This document shows, piece after piece, positions 1 through 7,431 of a DNA stretch of 39,023 nt. This DNA is from Flavobacterium quisquiliarum (lineage in GTDB: Bacteria > Bacteroidota > Bacteroidia > Flavobacteriales > Flavobacteriaceae): positions 1 through 39,023 of the forward strand of contig NZ_WWEM01000008.1 in the NCBI RefSeq assembly GCF_019308285.1, in the 5' to 3' direction. The notes below the pieces were generated by a model. The model saw only the letters and a program-made list of their open reading frames with translations. It had not been told where the DNA came from and made no database searches. The number at the start of each line of letters is the position of its first letter. Position 1 is the stretch's first letter. The translations under genes and the position numbers were made by a program.

Positions 1-1085
1 GGCTGGCTGTCTGCCAGCGCAAAGGCTTCGACATTGGTGTAATGCGGTGCCGCAACATCAGAAGGGATGGCTTTAAACTTACAGCTGTAATTGCCGTTGG
101 TATTGGAGAGATGCGTAACTTCCACAGCAACTAATTTGTGCTCCACCGTTTTGTTTTGAATCGTAAAAACTTCTCCCACACCGATAGGGAAATAAGAGGT
201 TCCACTGTAGAAAACACTGTTGGCATCCCTTCCTGCTGTCTGTAGCCTGACCATTTCGTCTATTTCTTCCTTGTTCTGCGCATTATTGGTGTAGGCTCCA
301 ACGCTTAAATCCTGCGCCGCAATGGATTCCTGATTCCATCCCATTGAAACAGCAAAACGGTCTCCGCTTCCTCCTTGCGCTTTTGCTGCAGAATTTCTTA
401 TAATGCCTGCGTTTTTATAATCATAACCTCCAAACGAGGTTTTATGCGAAAACAAACTGGCTTCAATGGTATAATTATGCAGGGACGAACCGTTAATGAG
501 CACTACTTTGCTGGCTTTTGTCTGGCCGAACTGCATGCGCATTCCGTCAAAATAAAACCATTGTCCGTAACGGGCAGAAAGCCTTTTCATAAAATCAAAA
601 CTGCTTTCGTTGTACTGCGGTTTAAATGAAAACGTTTTGGTGTAAGTCGGCGCAACGGCTTCACGCTGGTAGAATTCTCCGGAACCTTCTTCGGCAAAAA
701 TCTCAAGGGCAATATCTTTCAGGCTTTTATCAAGAAAAATTCTTGATTTTTTCATGTCGTCTAGCACCACTGTATGGCTTATTCCCAAAACACGAAGTCC
801 CGCAGGGCTTCCGTGGAGATCTACAGAAACAAGTTTTGTAATGATTCCTTTGGACATGACCTTCATCCCGTTGACTTTGAAGGTAAAAATCACTTCACTG
901 CCCACATACCTGCTTATCGCTTTTGCCTGATCTTCGGGTTCGATTATGGTTTTACCGGTATACTGCCAGTCGAAAGAAAAATAATGGTGGTCGGCCATTT
1001 TCTGTTCCAGATGTAAATTGTAATAAATAACATTTTTGTCGAAGGTATTTATCGAAATATGGACTTGTTCTGAAAATTTACTCAT
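1..1085 (-). CDS. vgrG: VgrG/TssI spike protein of a type VI secretion system (partial, 3' end off window)
   Basis: An open frame of 361 codons runs leftwards from an ATG at 1083-1085 to the window edge without a stop. The translation begins MSKFSEQVHISINTFDKNVI. At about residues 160-185 it carries the VgrG hallmark (key residues YNESSFDFMKRL, then ARYGQWFYFDG). This is the phage gpD/gp27-like part; the gp5-like needle and any effector extension lie outside. VgrG forms the puncturing tip of the contractile T6SS, and Bacteroidota use the distinct T6SS subtype iii. The gene is divergent from the next gene and has a promoter-like sequence at 1118-1147. Its G+C looks higher than that of the neighbours: a hand count of bases 1-180 gives 85 G/C, against 67 in 2041-2220. 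Other T6SS genes are not visible here. Family assignment is firm; whether the gene is intact is unknown. Confidence 0.88.
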   Translation of the reverse strand, partial: MSKFSEQVHISINTFDKNVIYYNLHLEQKMADHHYFSFDWQYTGKTIIEPEDQAKAISRYVGSEVIFTFKVNGMKVMSKGIITKLVSVDLHGSPAGLRVLGISHTVVLDDMKKSRIFLDKSLKDIALEIFAEEGSGEFYQREAVAPTYTKTFSFKPQYNESSFDFMKRLSARYGQWFYFDGMRMQFGQTKASKVVLINGSSLHNYTIEASLFSHKTSFGGYDYKNAGIIRNSAAKAQGGSGDRFAVSMGWNQESIAAQDLSVGAYTNNAQNKEEIDEMVRLQTAGRDANSVFYSGTSYFPIGVGEVFTIQNKTVEHKLVAVEVTHLSNTNGNYSCKFKAIPSDVAAPHYTNVEAFALADSQ

Positions 1086-1117
1086 AGCTTATAGGTTTTC
1101 GTTAATTACAATTGTTT

Positions 1118-1147
1118 TAAACTTATATTTAGTAAAACAATCACAAA
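1118..1147 (-). promoter_or_regulatory. Candidate promoter of vgrG
   Basis: On the minus strand, TTTG (1147-1144) is followed after 18 bases by TAAGTTTA (1125-1118), one mismatch from the Bacteroidota -7 element TAnnTTTG. Transcription would start near 1111, leaving a leader of about 25 bases before the ATG at 1085. Confidence 0.35.
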
Positions 1148-1235
1148 GCCTCTAAAAGCTATAATTATGACAGAATATGTTTTTTATTAGTGAAGAAAAA
1201 AGAATGGAAGCATCCTTAAAAATATATTTAAAATC

Positions 1236-1262
1236 AAAGCGTCTCTTTGAGACGCTTTTTTT
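1236..1262 (+). terminator. Rho-independent terminator without an obvious gene in front
   Basis: A 10-bp perfect stem (AAAGCGTCTC, 1236-1245, with GAGACGCTTT, 1249-1258) has a 3-base loop and runs into a T tract on the plus strand. No plus-strand gene ends just upstream: vgrG is divergent, and the only plus-strand frame is a 7-codon one at 1167. It may end an unseen small RNA, or be the remnant of a lost gene. Confidence 0.75.
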
Positions 1263-1359
1263 ATACTTAAACATTAATTATCAATTATTTACCATCAAAA
1301 AAACGAGTAATTCTCTAAAATTAATTAATATTGTATTTATAACCAATTAATTAAAAACC

Positions 1360-1767
1360 ATGGGATTATCTTCATTTTTTAAAAACTTGTTTGGTTCAAC
1401 CAAAGAATCAGTAACAGAATTGGCAAATAATGCCGAAACCACTTTTGAGCAGGCTAAAGAAGCTGCTGCTCCTTATATTGAAAAAGCAGAAACTTTTGCT
1501 GAAGAAGCTATTGACAAAGTAAAAGAAGTTTCTGAGCCTATCATTGATAAAGCTGCAGATTATGCTGAGAAAGCAAAAGAAACTGTAAGCGAATATGCCG
1601 ATAAAGCATCAGACACAATAAGCGATGTCATTGACACTGTTAAAGAAAAAACATCTTCTCTAACACATGAAACCACCGAAACAATTTCTGAAACAGTTGT
1701 TGATCCAAGCGAAAAATCGGCTGCGGCAGTAGAAGAAATTGGCGATGAAGCTGCAGACAAGATATAA
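1360..1767 (+). CDS. Small hendecad-repeat helical protein (LEA/YtxH-like)
   Basis: This 135-residue protein starts MGLSSFFKNLFGSTKES. From about residue 40 onward it is almost entirely A, E, K, D, T, S, I and V. No signal peptide or cysteine is visible. The central part can be cut into 11-residue units, for example IEKAETFAEEA, IDKVKEVSEPI, IDKAADYAEKA, KETVSEYADKA and SDTISDVIDTV. This is the hendecad pattern of LEA group 3/4 proteins, apolipoproteins and YtxH-like proteins, which form long amphipathic helices on membranes or on drying. The N-terminal FFKNLFG segment could be a membrane-binding helix. A terminator follows at 1818. A role in stress or membrane protection is inferred from composition only. 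Confidence 0.8.
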   Translation: MGLSSFFKNLFGSTKESVTELANNAETTFEQAKEAAAPYIEKAETFAEEAIDKVKEVSEPIIDKAADYAEKAKETVSEYADKASDTISDVIDTVKEKTSSLTHETTETISETVVDPSEKSAAAVEEIGDEAADKI

Positions 1768-1774
1768 TGCCTAT

Positions 1775-1804
1775 TTTCAGATAAGGTAAATATTTTTATA
1801 TTTG
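1775..1804 (+). promoter_or_regulatory. Candidate promoter between the hendecad gene and the MscS gene
   Basis: TTTC (1775-1778) is followed after 18 bases by a perfect TAnnTTTG element, TATATTTG (1797-1804). Transcription would start near 1811, just before the hairpin at 1818-1842, so the transcript would meet that hairpin at once. Confidence 0.45.
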
Positions 1805-1817
1805 CACAACTAATATG

Positions 1818-1842
1818 CCTTCTCTTTTGAGAAGGTTTTTTT
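1818..1842 (+). terminator. Terminator or leader attenuator in front of the MscS gene
   Basis: CCTTCTC (1818-1824) pairs with GAGAAGG (1829-1835) around a TTTT loop and is followed by seven T. It would end the hendecad-gene transcript. It also lies downstream of the candidate promoter at 1775-1804, so it could attenuate the channel gene. Confidence 0.7.
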
Positions 1843-1853
1843 ATTTAAAAATC

Positions 1854-2666
1854 ATGAATCTTAACCCAGAACAAGTCAGTAAATACATTACTCGATTTAC
1901 TAATATTTTTATTGATTATTCGCCTAAATTAATTTCGGCATTTATAGTTTTATTCGTTGGTTTATATGCCATCAAGCTAATAAACCGAATTATTAGAAAA
2001 ATAATGGTGAAGAGAAATCTTGATCCAACTCTTACTAAATTTCTTGCCGATATATTGTTATGGGCTTTACGAATCTTATTATTCGTAACCTTTATTTCAA
2101 ACCTTGGAATTGAGACTTCTTCATTCGTAGCAATTTTAGGAGCAATGGGACTTGCAGTTGGTTTATCATTGCAGGGGTCACTTTCTAACTTTGCCGGCGG
2201 AATGCTTATTATCGTTTTTAAGCCCTTTAAAGTTGGAGATACAATTGAAGCACAAGGCGTGATTGCAACTGTTCTTGAAATTCAGATTTTTGTCACTAAA
2301 ATGATTACAGCAAACAATCAGACAGTATTTGTTCCTAATGGAGCATTATCTAACGGGAATATCATTAATTATTCGATGCAAGGAGAAAGAAGAGCCGATT
2401 TGACTTTTGCTGTTTCTTATGATTCAGACATTAAGAAAGCAAAAGAAATTCTATTAGATGTTTTAGTCAAAAATCCAAAAGTATTGAAAAAGCCTGCACC
2501 AGAAGTTTTTGTAAAAAACTTATCTGCTAGTTCAGTTGATTTTGCTGTGCGTCCTTGGGCTAAAAATGCTGATTATGGAGCTGTTTTTACTGAAACATTA
2601 GAAAATTGCAAAGCTGCACTAGACCAAGCTGGAATTGCCGTGCAACCGTATACTTTACAAAAATAA
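1854..2666 (+). CDS. MscS-family small-conductance mechanosensitive channel
   Basis: A 270-residue membrane protein that opens on membrane tension to release solutes under hypo-osmotic shock. Hydrophobic helices lie at about residues 20-40, 55-78 and 80-115. The third contains the glycine/alanine-rich pore helix of MscS (key residues GAMGLAVGLSLQGSLSNFAGG), followed by the conserved KPFKVGD segment that begins the beta domain. The C-terminal alpha/beta domain includes VFVPNGALSNGNIINYS. The length is close to E. coli MscS. I chose the ATG at 1854 because the earlier in-frame ATG at 1815 would place the terminator-like hairpin 1818-1842 inside the coding region. The longer form, with 13 extra residues, is not excluded because the -7 element at 1797 sits just ahead of 1815. 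The stop is only 2 bases from the convergent tsaB stop. Confidence 0.93.
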   Translation: MNLNPEQVSKYITRFTNIFIDYSPKLISAFIVLFVGLYAIKLINRIIRKIMVKRNLDPTLTKFLADILLWALRILLFVTFISNLGIETSSFVAILGAMGLAVGLSLQGSLSNFAGGMLIIVFKPFKVGDTIEAQGVIATVLEIQIFVTKMITANNQTVFVPNGALSNGNIINYSMQGERRADLTFAVSYDSDIKKAKEILLDVLVKNPKVLKKPAPEVFVKNLSASSVDFAVRPWAKNADYGAVFTETLENCKAALDQAGIAVQPYTLQK

Positions 2667-2668
2667 TT

Positions 2669-3343
2669 TTACTCTTTTTTAGAAGGAGCAGTAATCATAA
2701 AATCTTTTAAATAATAAGGTTCAAAATAAGCGACATCTACAGTGTCGCTTTTTTGATACTTATCAAAACTAATTTTACTCATCGCTTGTGCTGAAGGGTA
2801 TTTTACTTCCTCTAAAAACACAAAGTTTTCTTTAGTTAAAACAGCTTTGCATTTTTCGGCACAATCGCCTACAAAGTAAAGCTTGTCTGTATATTCGTGA
2901 AATGAATTTTCGTCTATAATTTCAGCTTTAATGGCTCTTTCTACAGTTAAGTCTGCATTAAAAACTTCGCTGTAAACTTCCATTCGGCGTGCATCCAACA
3001 TTGGAACAATTTTTCCATCTATAACGCCAGCTTGAGAAGCCAAAGTCTGCAGCGTATCAACCCCTATCAACGGAATGTTTAAAGCATAACACAAACCTTT
3101 TGCCGCCGAAACACCAATTCTTAAACCAGTGTATGATCCTGGTCCTTGGCTTACTGCAATTGCATTTAGTTCTTGAACAGAAATACCTGCTTTTGCGATT
3201 ACCTCTTCAATAAAAACATGGAGTTTTTCGGCGTGTGAATATCCTTCCTCTGCAAGTTCACTACAAACAATGGTTTGACCATCTTTTGCGACAGATACTG
3301 AACAATTTTTAGTAGCCGTTTCGATGTTGAGAATAAAAGACAA
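2669..3343 (-). CDS. tsaB: tRNA threonylcarbamoyladenosine biosynthesis protein TsaB
   Basis: A 224-residue ASKHA-fold protein. TsaB pairs with TsaD and TsaE in the cytoplasm to add threonylcarbamoyl to A37 of ANN-decoding tRNAs. The N-terminus (SFILNIETATKNCSVSV) is the first ATPase-fold strand pair, and the family motif SQGPGSYTGLRIGVSAAKGL lies at about residues 64-84. Length is normal. It is convergent with the MscS gene and lies 98 bases downstream of the efflux operon, with a REP-like inverted repeat between them. It may be read from that operon or from its own weak promoter; I saw no good -7 element. Confidence 0.94.
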   Translation of the reverse strand: MSFILNIETATKNCSVSVAKDGQTIVCSELAEEGYSHAEKLHVFIEEVIAKAGISVQELNAIAVSQGPGSYTGLRIGVSAAKGLCYALNIPLIGVDTLQTLASQAGVIDGKIVPMLDARRMEVYSEVFNADLTVERAIKAEIIDENSFHEYTDKLYFVGDCAEKCKAVLTKENFVFLEEVKYPSAQAMSKISFDKYQKSDTVDVAYFEPYYLKDFMITAPSKKE

Positions 3344-3383
3344 AATATTTAATTTTAATTATTAGTTATTAATATCAGAATAA

Positions 3384-3428
3384 GCGAAGTCAAAGCCTTT
3401 TCCAGCTTCGACTTCGCTCAGCCTGAGA
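3384..3428. repeat. REP-like intergenic inverted repeat
   Basis: GCGAAGTCAAAGC (3384-3396) and GCTTCGACTTCGC (3405-3417) pair at 12 of 13 positions around an 8-base loop. They are followed by TCAG-CC-TGA (3418-3425). The core (GCGAAGTCGAAG, CGCTCAG) resembles a short repeat I recall as dispersed between genes in many Flavobacteriaceae. It sits between tsaB and the efflux operon and could form a strong RNA hairpin on either strand. Confidence 0.6.
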
Positions 3429-3441
3429 CCTGTAAAATATA

Positions 3442-4734
3442 TTATTTCTTAGGAGCTTCCGCTTTTTTAAGCTTTACTTTATCCCCAGAATTAAGTTCTT
3501 TAGAAACCGTTGTATAAGGCCCAGTAATTACCACGTCTCCAGATTTCAGACCAGACATTACTTCAATATTAGTATCGTCCTGAATTCCTGTTTTAATCAC
3601 TCTGATTTTAGCTTTGTCTCCAACTTTTACAAAAACACATTCGAATTTTTTATCACTTTTTGGAGCTGCTTTTTTATCTTCGTTAGGATCTTCCACTTTA
3701 AATTCTTTTACCGCTGTAGTATCCGATTTTACCACAACAGAACTAATTGGCACTGCCAATACATTTGTTTTAGTAGTAGTAATAATATCTACAGTAGCAG
3801 TCATTCCAGGTCTAAACGGAGAATATGCACTTGGTTTTCCTTCTAATAAATCCAAATATGATTCTTTTAAAATACGAACTTTAACTTTAAAGTTGGTTAC
3901 TTGATCTGATGTTAGAGTTGTACTTGCAGAATTTGAAATACTGGTTACAACTCCTTTAAATTTCTTTTTTAGATAAGCATCCACTTCTACGTTTGCTTCG
4001 TCACCAATTTTAATTTTAACAATATCATTTTCATTCACATCAACTTCAACTTCCATGTTGTTAAGGTTGGCTACACGCAAAAGCTCGGTACCAGCCATTT
4101 GTTGTGTTCCTAAAACTCTTTCACCTAATTCAACATTCAGAACAGAAATTGTTCCATCTGCCGGAGAATATATTGTGGTACGTCCTAAATTGTCTTTAGC
4201 TTCAGTAACCGAAGCCGAAGCACTTTGAACATTATAATAAGCACTTTGTTTTGTAGCTTTTGCAACTTCATAAGTAGAAACTGCTTTATCCCAATCTGAT
4301 TTTGAGATAACACCTTTATCGTACAAAGTTTTATTACGATCATAATTTAATTTTGCTTCTTTATAACTAGCATCAGACTGCGTTAAACTGGCTTTTGTCC
4401 CAGCTAAATTCGCTACAGATCTTTCCAGCCCAGAAGTATACAAGTCAGGATTTATTTTTACTAATAAATCACCTTTTTTTACTACTTGGCCTTCTTTTAC
4501 ATTTAACGAAATAATCTCACCTGAAACCATCGAGGCAATTTTAACTTCTATTTCTGGTTGAATTTTACCTGTTGCAGAAACTGTTTCAACAATTGTTGAA
4601 GCTGTTACTTTCGCGGTTTCCACTTCTTTTCCTTCATCTTTATTCCCTATCACTCCGGCCTTTGAAAGACCAATTAAAGCTACAATAAGTATTACTGCTC
4701 CCCCTAATAAGAAATAAACTGTTTTTTTCTTCAT
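3442..4734 (-). CDS. Periplasmic adaptor (MacA/HlyD family) of the tripartite efflux system, second copy
   Basis: A 430-residue membrane-fusion protein that bridges the inner-membrane permeases and TolC. One N-terminal membrane anchor lies at about residues 5-25. The barrel-sandwich (lipoyl) half-motif is SATGKIQPEIEVKIASMVSG, with EGQVVKKGDLLVKI after it. A long alpha-hairpin covers about residues 105-185 (LNYDRNKTLYDKGVISKSDW). The second lipoyl half (IYSPADGTISVLNV) and a beta-barrel/membrane-proximal region (AVPISSVVV, GLKSGDVVITGP) follow. An unusual Lys/Asp-rich insert (KEFKVEDPNEDKKAAPKSDK) sits in the membrane-proximal part. It is the last gene of the efflux operon, 6 bases after tolC, and differs clearly from the other adaptor at 6279. 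Confidence 0.93.
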   Translation of the reverse strand: MKKKTVYFLLGGAVILIVALIGLSKAGVIGNKDEGKEVETAKVTASTIVETVSATGKIQPEIEVKIASMVSGEIISLNVKEGQVVKKGDLLVKINPDLYTSGLERSVANLAGTKASLTQSDASYKEAKLNYDRNKTLYDKGVISKSDWDKAVSTYEVAKATKQSAYYNVQSASASVTEAKDNLGRTTIYSPADGTISVLNVELGERVLGTQQMAGTELLRVANLNNMEVEVDVNENDIVKIKIGDEANVEVDAYLKKKFKGVVTSISNSASTTLTSDQVTNFKVKVRILKESYLDLLEGKPSAYSPFRPGMTATVDIITTTKTNVLAVPISSVVVKSDTTAVKEFKVEDPNEDKKAAPKSDKKFECVFVKVGDKAKIRVIKTGIQDDTNIEVMSGLKSGDVVITGPYTTVSKELNSGDKVKLKKAEAPKK

Positions 4735-4740
4735 AATGAA

Positions 4741-6192
4741 TTATTTTGTAATAATTGGAACGATTGGAATTCCGAAATAAAATTCAAGTATTTTAATTTT
4801 AAACATGTAATCGTATTTTGTTGTAATAACATTAGACTGTGCTGTAGTCAATAATGTCTGAGCTTGAGTGAAATCAAATGCATTCATCAAACCAACTTCA
4901 TATTTTTCTTTGGCAAAATTATAAGCCTGTTGTCTTGCCTCTAAAGTTACAGTAGACGCTTCATAAGTATTCAAAGCAGCTTTAGCATCCGTAAAAGCGG
5001 TATAAACGTTACGTTGCAAATCTAAACTTTTTTGCTCTAAATCTATTTTAGATTTCTCTAAACTTACTTTATTTCTTTCTACATTGTTTCTTGCAGAAAA
5101 GCCATTAAAAATAGGAACTGAAAGCTGCAATCCAAAAGACTGCCCTTTATTATCTTTAAATTGATCTAATATAGGTGCTGCACTGCCTAAAACAGGAGAA
5201 AAATTGTTTTGCAAAACTGCCTGATTGGTTCCTTGAACATATCCAATCTGAGATGTTGGGTTTGTTGTATTAGGAGTTGAACCAGTAATAATATCAGAAT
5301 AACTTGCTCTTGTATTAAAATTGTAGAAAGCACTTAATGTTGGCTGATAAGCTCCTTTTGCTATTGCAACACTTTTCTCTGCAATTTCAAGATTAGTCTG
5401 AGCCAATTTTAATTCTGTTCTTATATCTTTTGCTTTGTTATAAATCTCAATAGGTGATTGTGCCAAAATATTATTTTCGTCTGCCAGATTGTTATTATCC
5501 ACAACATCAAAATCTGCAAATTCTTTTAATTGTAAAAGCTGTGCTAAACTTAATCTCGAAATCAATAAATTATTTTCAGAAACTGCAATGTTTTGTTTGT
5601 CTGTGGCAACAGTCGCTTTTAAATCAAACAAATCTCCACGCGGAATTGTCCCAGCATTTACCATTTCTTCAGAACGAGCAAAACGTTTTTCATCAATAGC
5701 TAATTGTTCTTTTTTGATTTTTAAATCTTCCTTATTAGACAAAATCTGTAAAAATGCGCTGGCAACATTCAAAGAAATGTCTTCCTGCATTTTTAATAGT
5801 TGATATTTTGAAGCAACAATAGAAAGATTGGCTCTTCTTAAATTGTTTTGATTTTGAAGTCCTTTATAAATATCTACACCAACTGATGCTCCTACAGATG
5901 AATATTGTGTTGTTTGATTTTCAAGTAAACCAGTTGTAATATTCTGGTTCAAACCAATATTCCATGAGTGTGATGCATTGGCATTTACAGATGGCAGATA
6001 ATTACCAATAGCTCCTTTTTTATCAATTGCAGCAGATTTTACATCTAACTCCGTCAATTTGATTGTAATATTATTTTCTAATGCGTATCTCACACATTCT
6101 TCAAGTGTCCATTGTTTTGATTGCGCTTGCCCAGTTAGTCCAAAACCGAATAACATTGCAAAAACGAGACTATTATATTTATTTATTTTCAT
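4741..6192 (-). CDS. TolC-family outer-membrane efflux protein
   Basis: A 483-residue outer-membrane factor forming the exit duct of the tripartite pump. The signal peptide is MKINKYNSLVFAMLFGFGLT ending at GQAQ. The mature start WTLEECVRYALENNITIK is the typical OEP opening. Two OEP repeats follow, each rich in coiled-coil, with the landmark AGTIPRGDLFDLKATV in the first and NVYTAFTDAKAALNTYEAS in the second. An upstream in-frame ATG at 6252 would add 20 residues ahead of the signal peptide and lies upstream of a perfect -7 element (6228-6235), so I use the ATG at 6192. It sits between two adaptor genes, and the pump is probably assembled from this operon alone. Confidence 0.93.
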   Translation of the reverse strand: MKINKYNSLVFAMLFGFGLTGQAQSKQWTLEECVRYALENNITIKLTELDVKSAAIDKKGAIGNYLPSVNANASHSWNIGLNQNITTGLLENQTTQYSSVGASVGVDIYKGLQNQNNLRRANLSIVASKYQLLKMQEDISLNVASAFLQILSNKEDLKIKKEQLAIDEKRFARSEEMVNAGTIPRGDLFDLKATVATDKQNIAVSENNLLISRLSLAQLLQLKEFADFDVVDNNNLADENNILAQSPIEIYNKAKDIRTELKLAQTNLEIAEKSVAIAKGAYQPTLSAFYNFNTRASYSDIITGSTPNTTNPTSQIGYVQGTNQAVLQNNFSPVLGSAAPILDQFKDNKGQSFGLQLSVPIFNGFSARNNVERNKVSLEKSKIDLEQKSLDLQRNVYTAFTDAKAALNTYEASTVTLEARQQAYNFAKEKYEVGLMNAFDFTQAQTLLTTAQSNVITTKYDYMFKIKILEFYFGIPIVPIITK

Positions 6193-6227
6193 ATACTTTT
6201 GATGAAAGCGCAGTAAACCGAACTGCA

Positions 6228-6235
6228 CAAATTTA
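6228..6235 (-). promoter_or_regulatory. Candidate internal -7 element before tolC
   Basis: A perfect TAnnTTTG (TAAATTTG on the minus strand) lies 36 bases before the tolC ATG, in the 86-base gap after the first adaptor gene. No TTG at a suitable distance was found, so it may be a weak internal promoter. Confidence 0.3.
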
Positions 6236-6278
6236 ACATTTTTTAAAACCAAAAAAATCCCTAAACCTTCAAATTAAA

Positions 6279-7394
6279 TTATTTTTTTTCACCTTCATTT
6301 ATCAAGCCTTGATTCCAGATTTTTATCTTATCTGTGGCTTTCAAACCGCTTTTAATTTGAACATAGATTCCGTCACTCACTCCAAGAACTAAATCTCTTC
6401 TTTGAAATTTTTGCGGAGTAGTTTCTATCTCAACATAAGGTTTTTGTGTTTTTTTGTCAAATTGAACCAATGATTCTTTAATTGCCATTACTTTATCTGC
6501 TTTTTCCAAAATAATCGAAGCATTTGCACTTAAACCTGCACGAATAAAAGTATCGTCTCTGTTTACCATCTGAGCTTTAATTTCAAACTGGATTGCTCCA
6601 TTTTCTGTCACTCCTTTTGGCGCAATATAATTTAAAACAGCGTCGAATTTTTTATTTTCGATAGCACCAATTGTAATCTCGATAGGCATTTTTTCTTTGA
6701 TTTTCCCTACTTCAGATTCATCAATTTTTCCAATGAAAATCATTCTTCCAACATCGGCAACGCTGGCAATTGTTGTTCCTTCATTAAAATTATTACTTTC
6801 AATTACTTGGTTACCCACTTTTACAGGAACATCTAGAACCATTCCGTTTACAGTAGAACGAATTAAAGTATTGGCATAACTTCCAAAAGAAGCTGTTGTT
6901 CCCGTTTTTACAATATCTAAACTTTGTTTAGCCGCAAGATATGTCTGTTTTGCTTGATTGTATGCCACTTGCGCAGCATCAAAATCATTTGCAGAAATTA
7001 CATCTTTTTCAAACAATGTTTTTTGTCTTTTGTATAACCTTTCTTGATTATCCAAAGCAATTTTAGCTGTCTGAACTTGATTTTGCGTATTACTTACATT
7101 CGAAACGTTTGCCACCACTCGGATTTTAGCGATCATATCTCCTGCTTTGATTTTTTCACCCGCTTTGATATACACTTCTTCAATAATACCCGAAATATTT
7201 GGTTTGATTAATACCTCTTCATCAGGCTGAATATTTCCAGTCGCAATTGTGTTTTTTACAATTGTTTTGGTTTCTGCTTTTTCCGTTTTAAATACAATCG
7301 GCGATTCTTGATTTTTAGCATACAAATAGTATAATGCGCCAAAGAAAACGATCGCAATAAATATTAAAATGGTTACGGTTACTCCTTTTTTCAT
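6279..7394 (-). CDS. Periplasmic adaptor (MacA/HlyD family), first copy
   Basis: A 371-residue membrane-fusion protein. An N-terminal membrane helix covers residues 5-26. The lipoyl half-motifs are IATGNIQPDEEVLIKPNISG with AGEKIKAGDMIAKI, and later STVNGMVLDVPVKVGNQV. The alpha-hairpin (ALDNQERLYKRQKTLFEKDV) lies at about residues 112-150. The beta-barrel ends with LVLGVSDGIYVQIKSGLKAT. It lies 37 bases after the second permease and just before tolC. Two different adaptors in one operon suggest either a mixed hexameric adaptor ring or alternative complexes; which one applies cannot be read from the sequence. Confidence 0.92.
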   Translation of the reverse strand: MKKGVTVTILIFIAIVFFGALYYLYAKNQESPIVFKTEKAETKTIVKNTIATGNIQPDEEVLIKPNISGIIEEVYIKAGEKIKAGDMIAKIRVVANVSNVSNTQNQVQTAKIALDNQERLYKRQKTLFEKDVISANDFDAAQVAYNQAKQTYLAAKQSLDIVKTGTTASFGSYANTLIRSTVNGMVLDVPVKVGNQVIESNNFNEGTTIASVADVGRMIFIGKIDESEVGKIKEKMPIEITIGAIENKKFDAVLNYIAPKGVTENGAIQFEIKAQMVNRDDTFIRAGLSANASIILEKADKVMAIKESLVQFDKKTQKPYVEIETTPQKFQRRDLVLGVSDGIYVQIKSGLKATDKIKIWNQGLINEGEKK

Positions 7395-7431
7395 TTGTTT
7401 TTGGTTTAATCGATTTATTTTGATTGATAAT

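Noticed and set aside
375..1016. Three plus-strand frames of 71-84 codons
   Set aside because: They lie opposite the long vgrG frame and their translations look like no protein; the minus-strand VgrG motif is decisive.
1560..1760. Minus-strand frame of 66 codons
   Set aside because: Antisense shadow of the repetitive hendecad gene; its Ser/Val-rich translation follows from the repeat.
1815..1853. Longer N-terminus of the MscS protein
   Set aside because: The added 13 codons are made of the hairpin and T tract (1818-1842); the ATG at 1854 fits the family better, although the longer form is not fully excluded.
6193..6252. Longer TolC start
   Set aside because: It would put 20 residues before a clear signal peptide and start upstream of the perfect -7 element at 6228.
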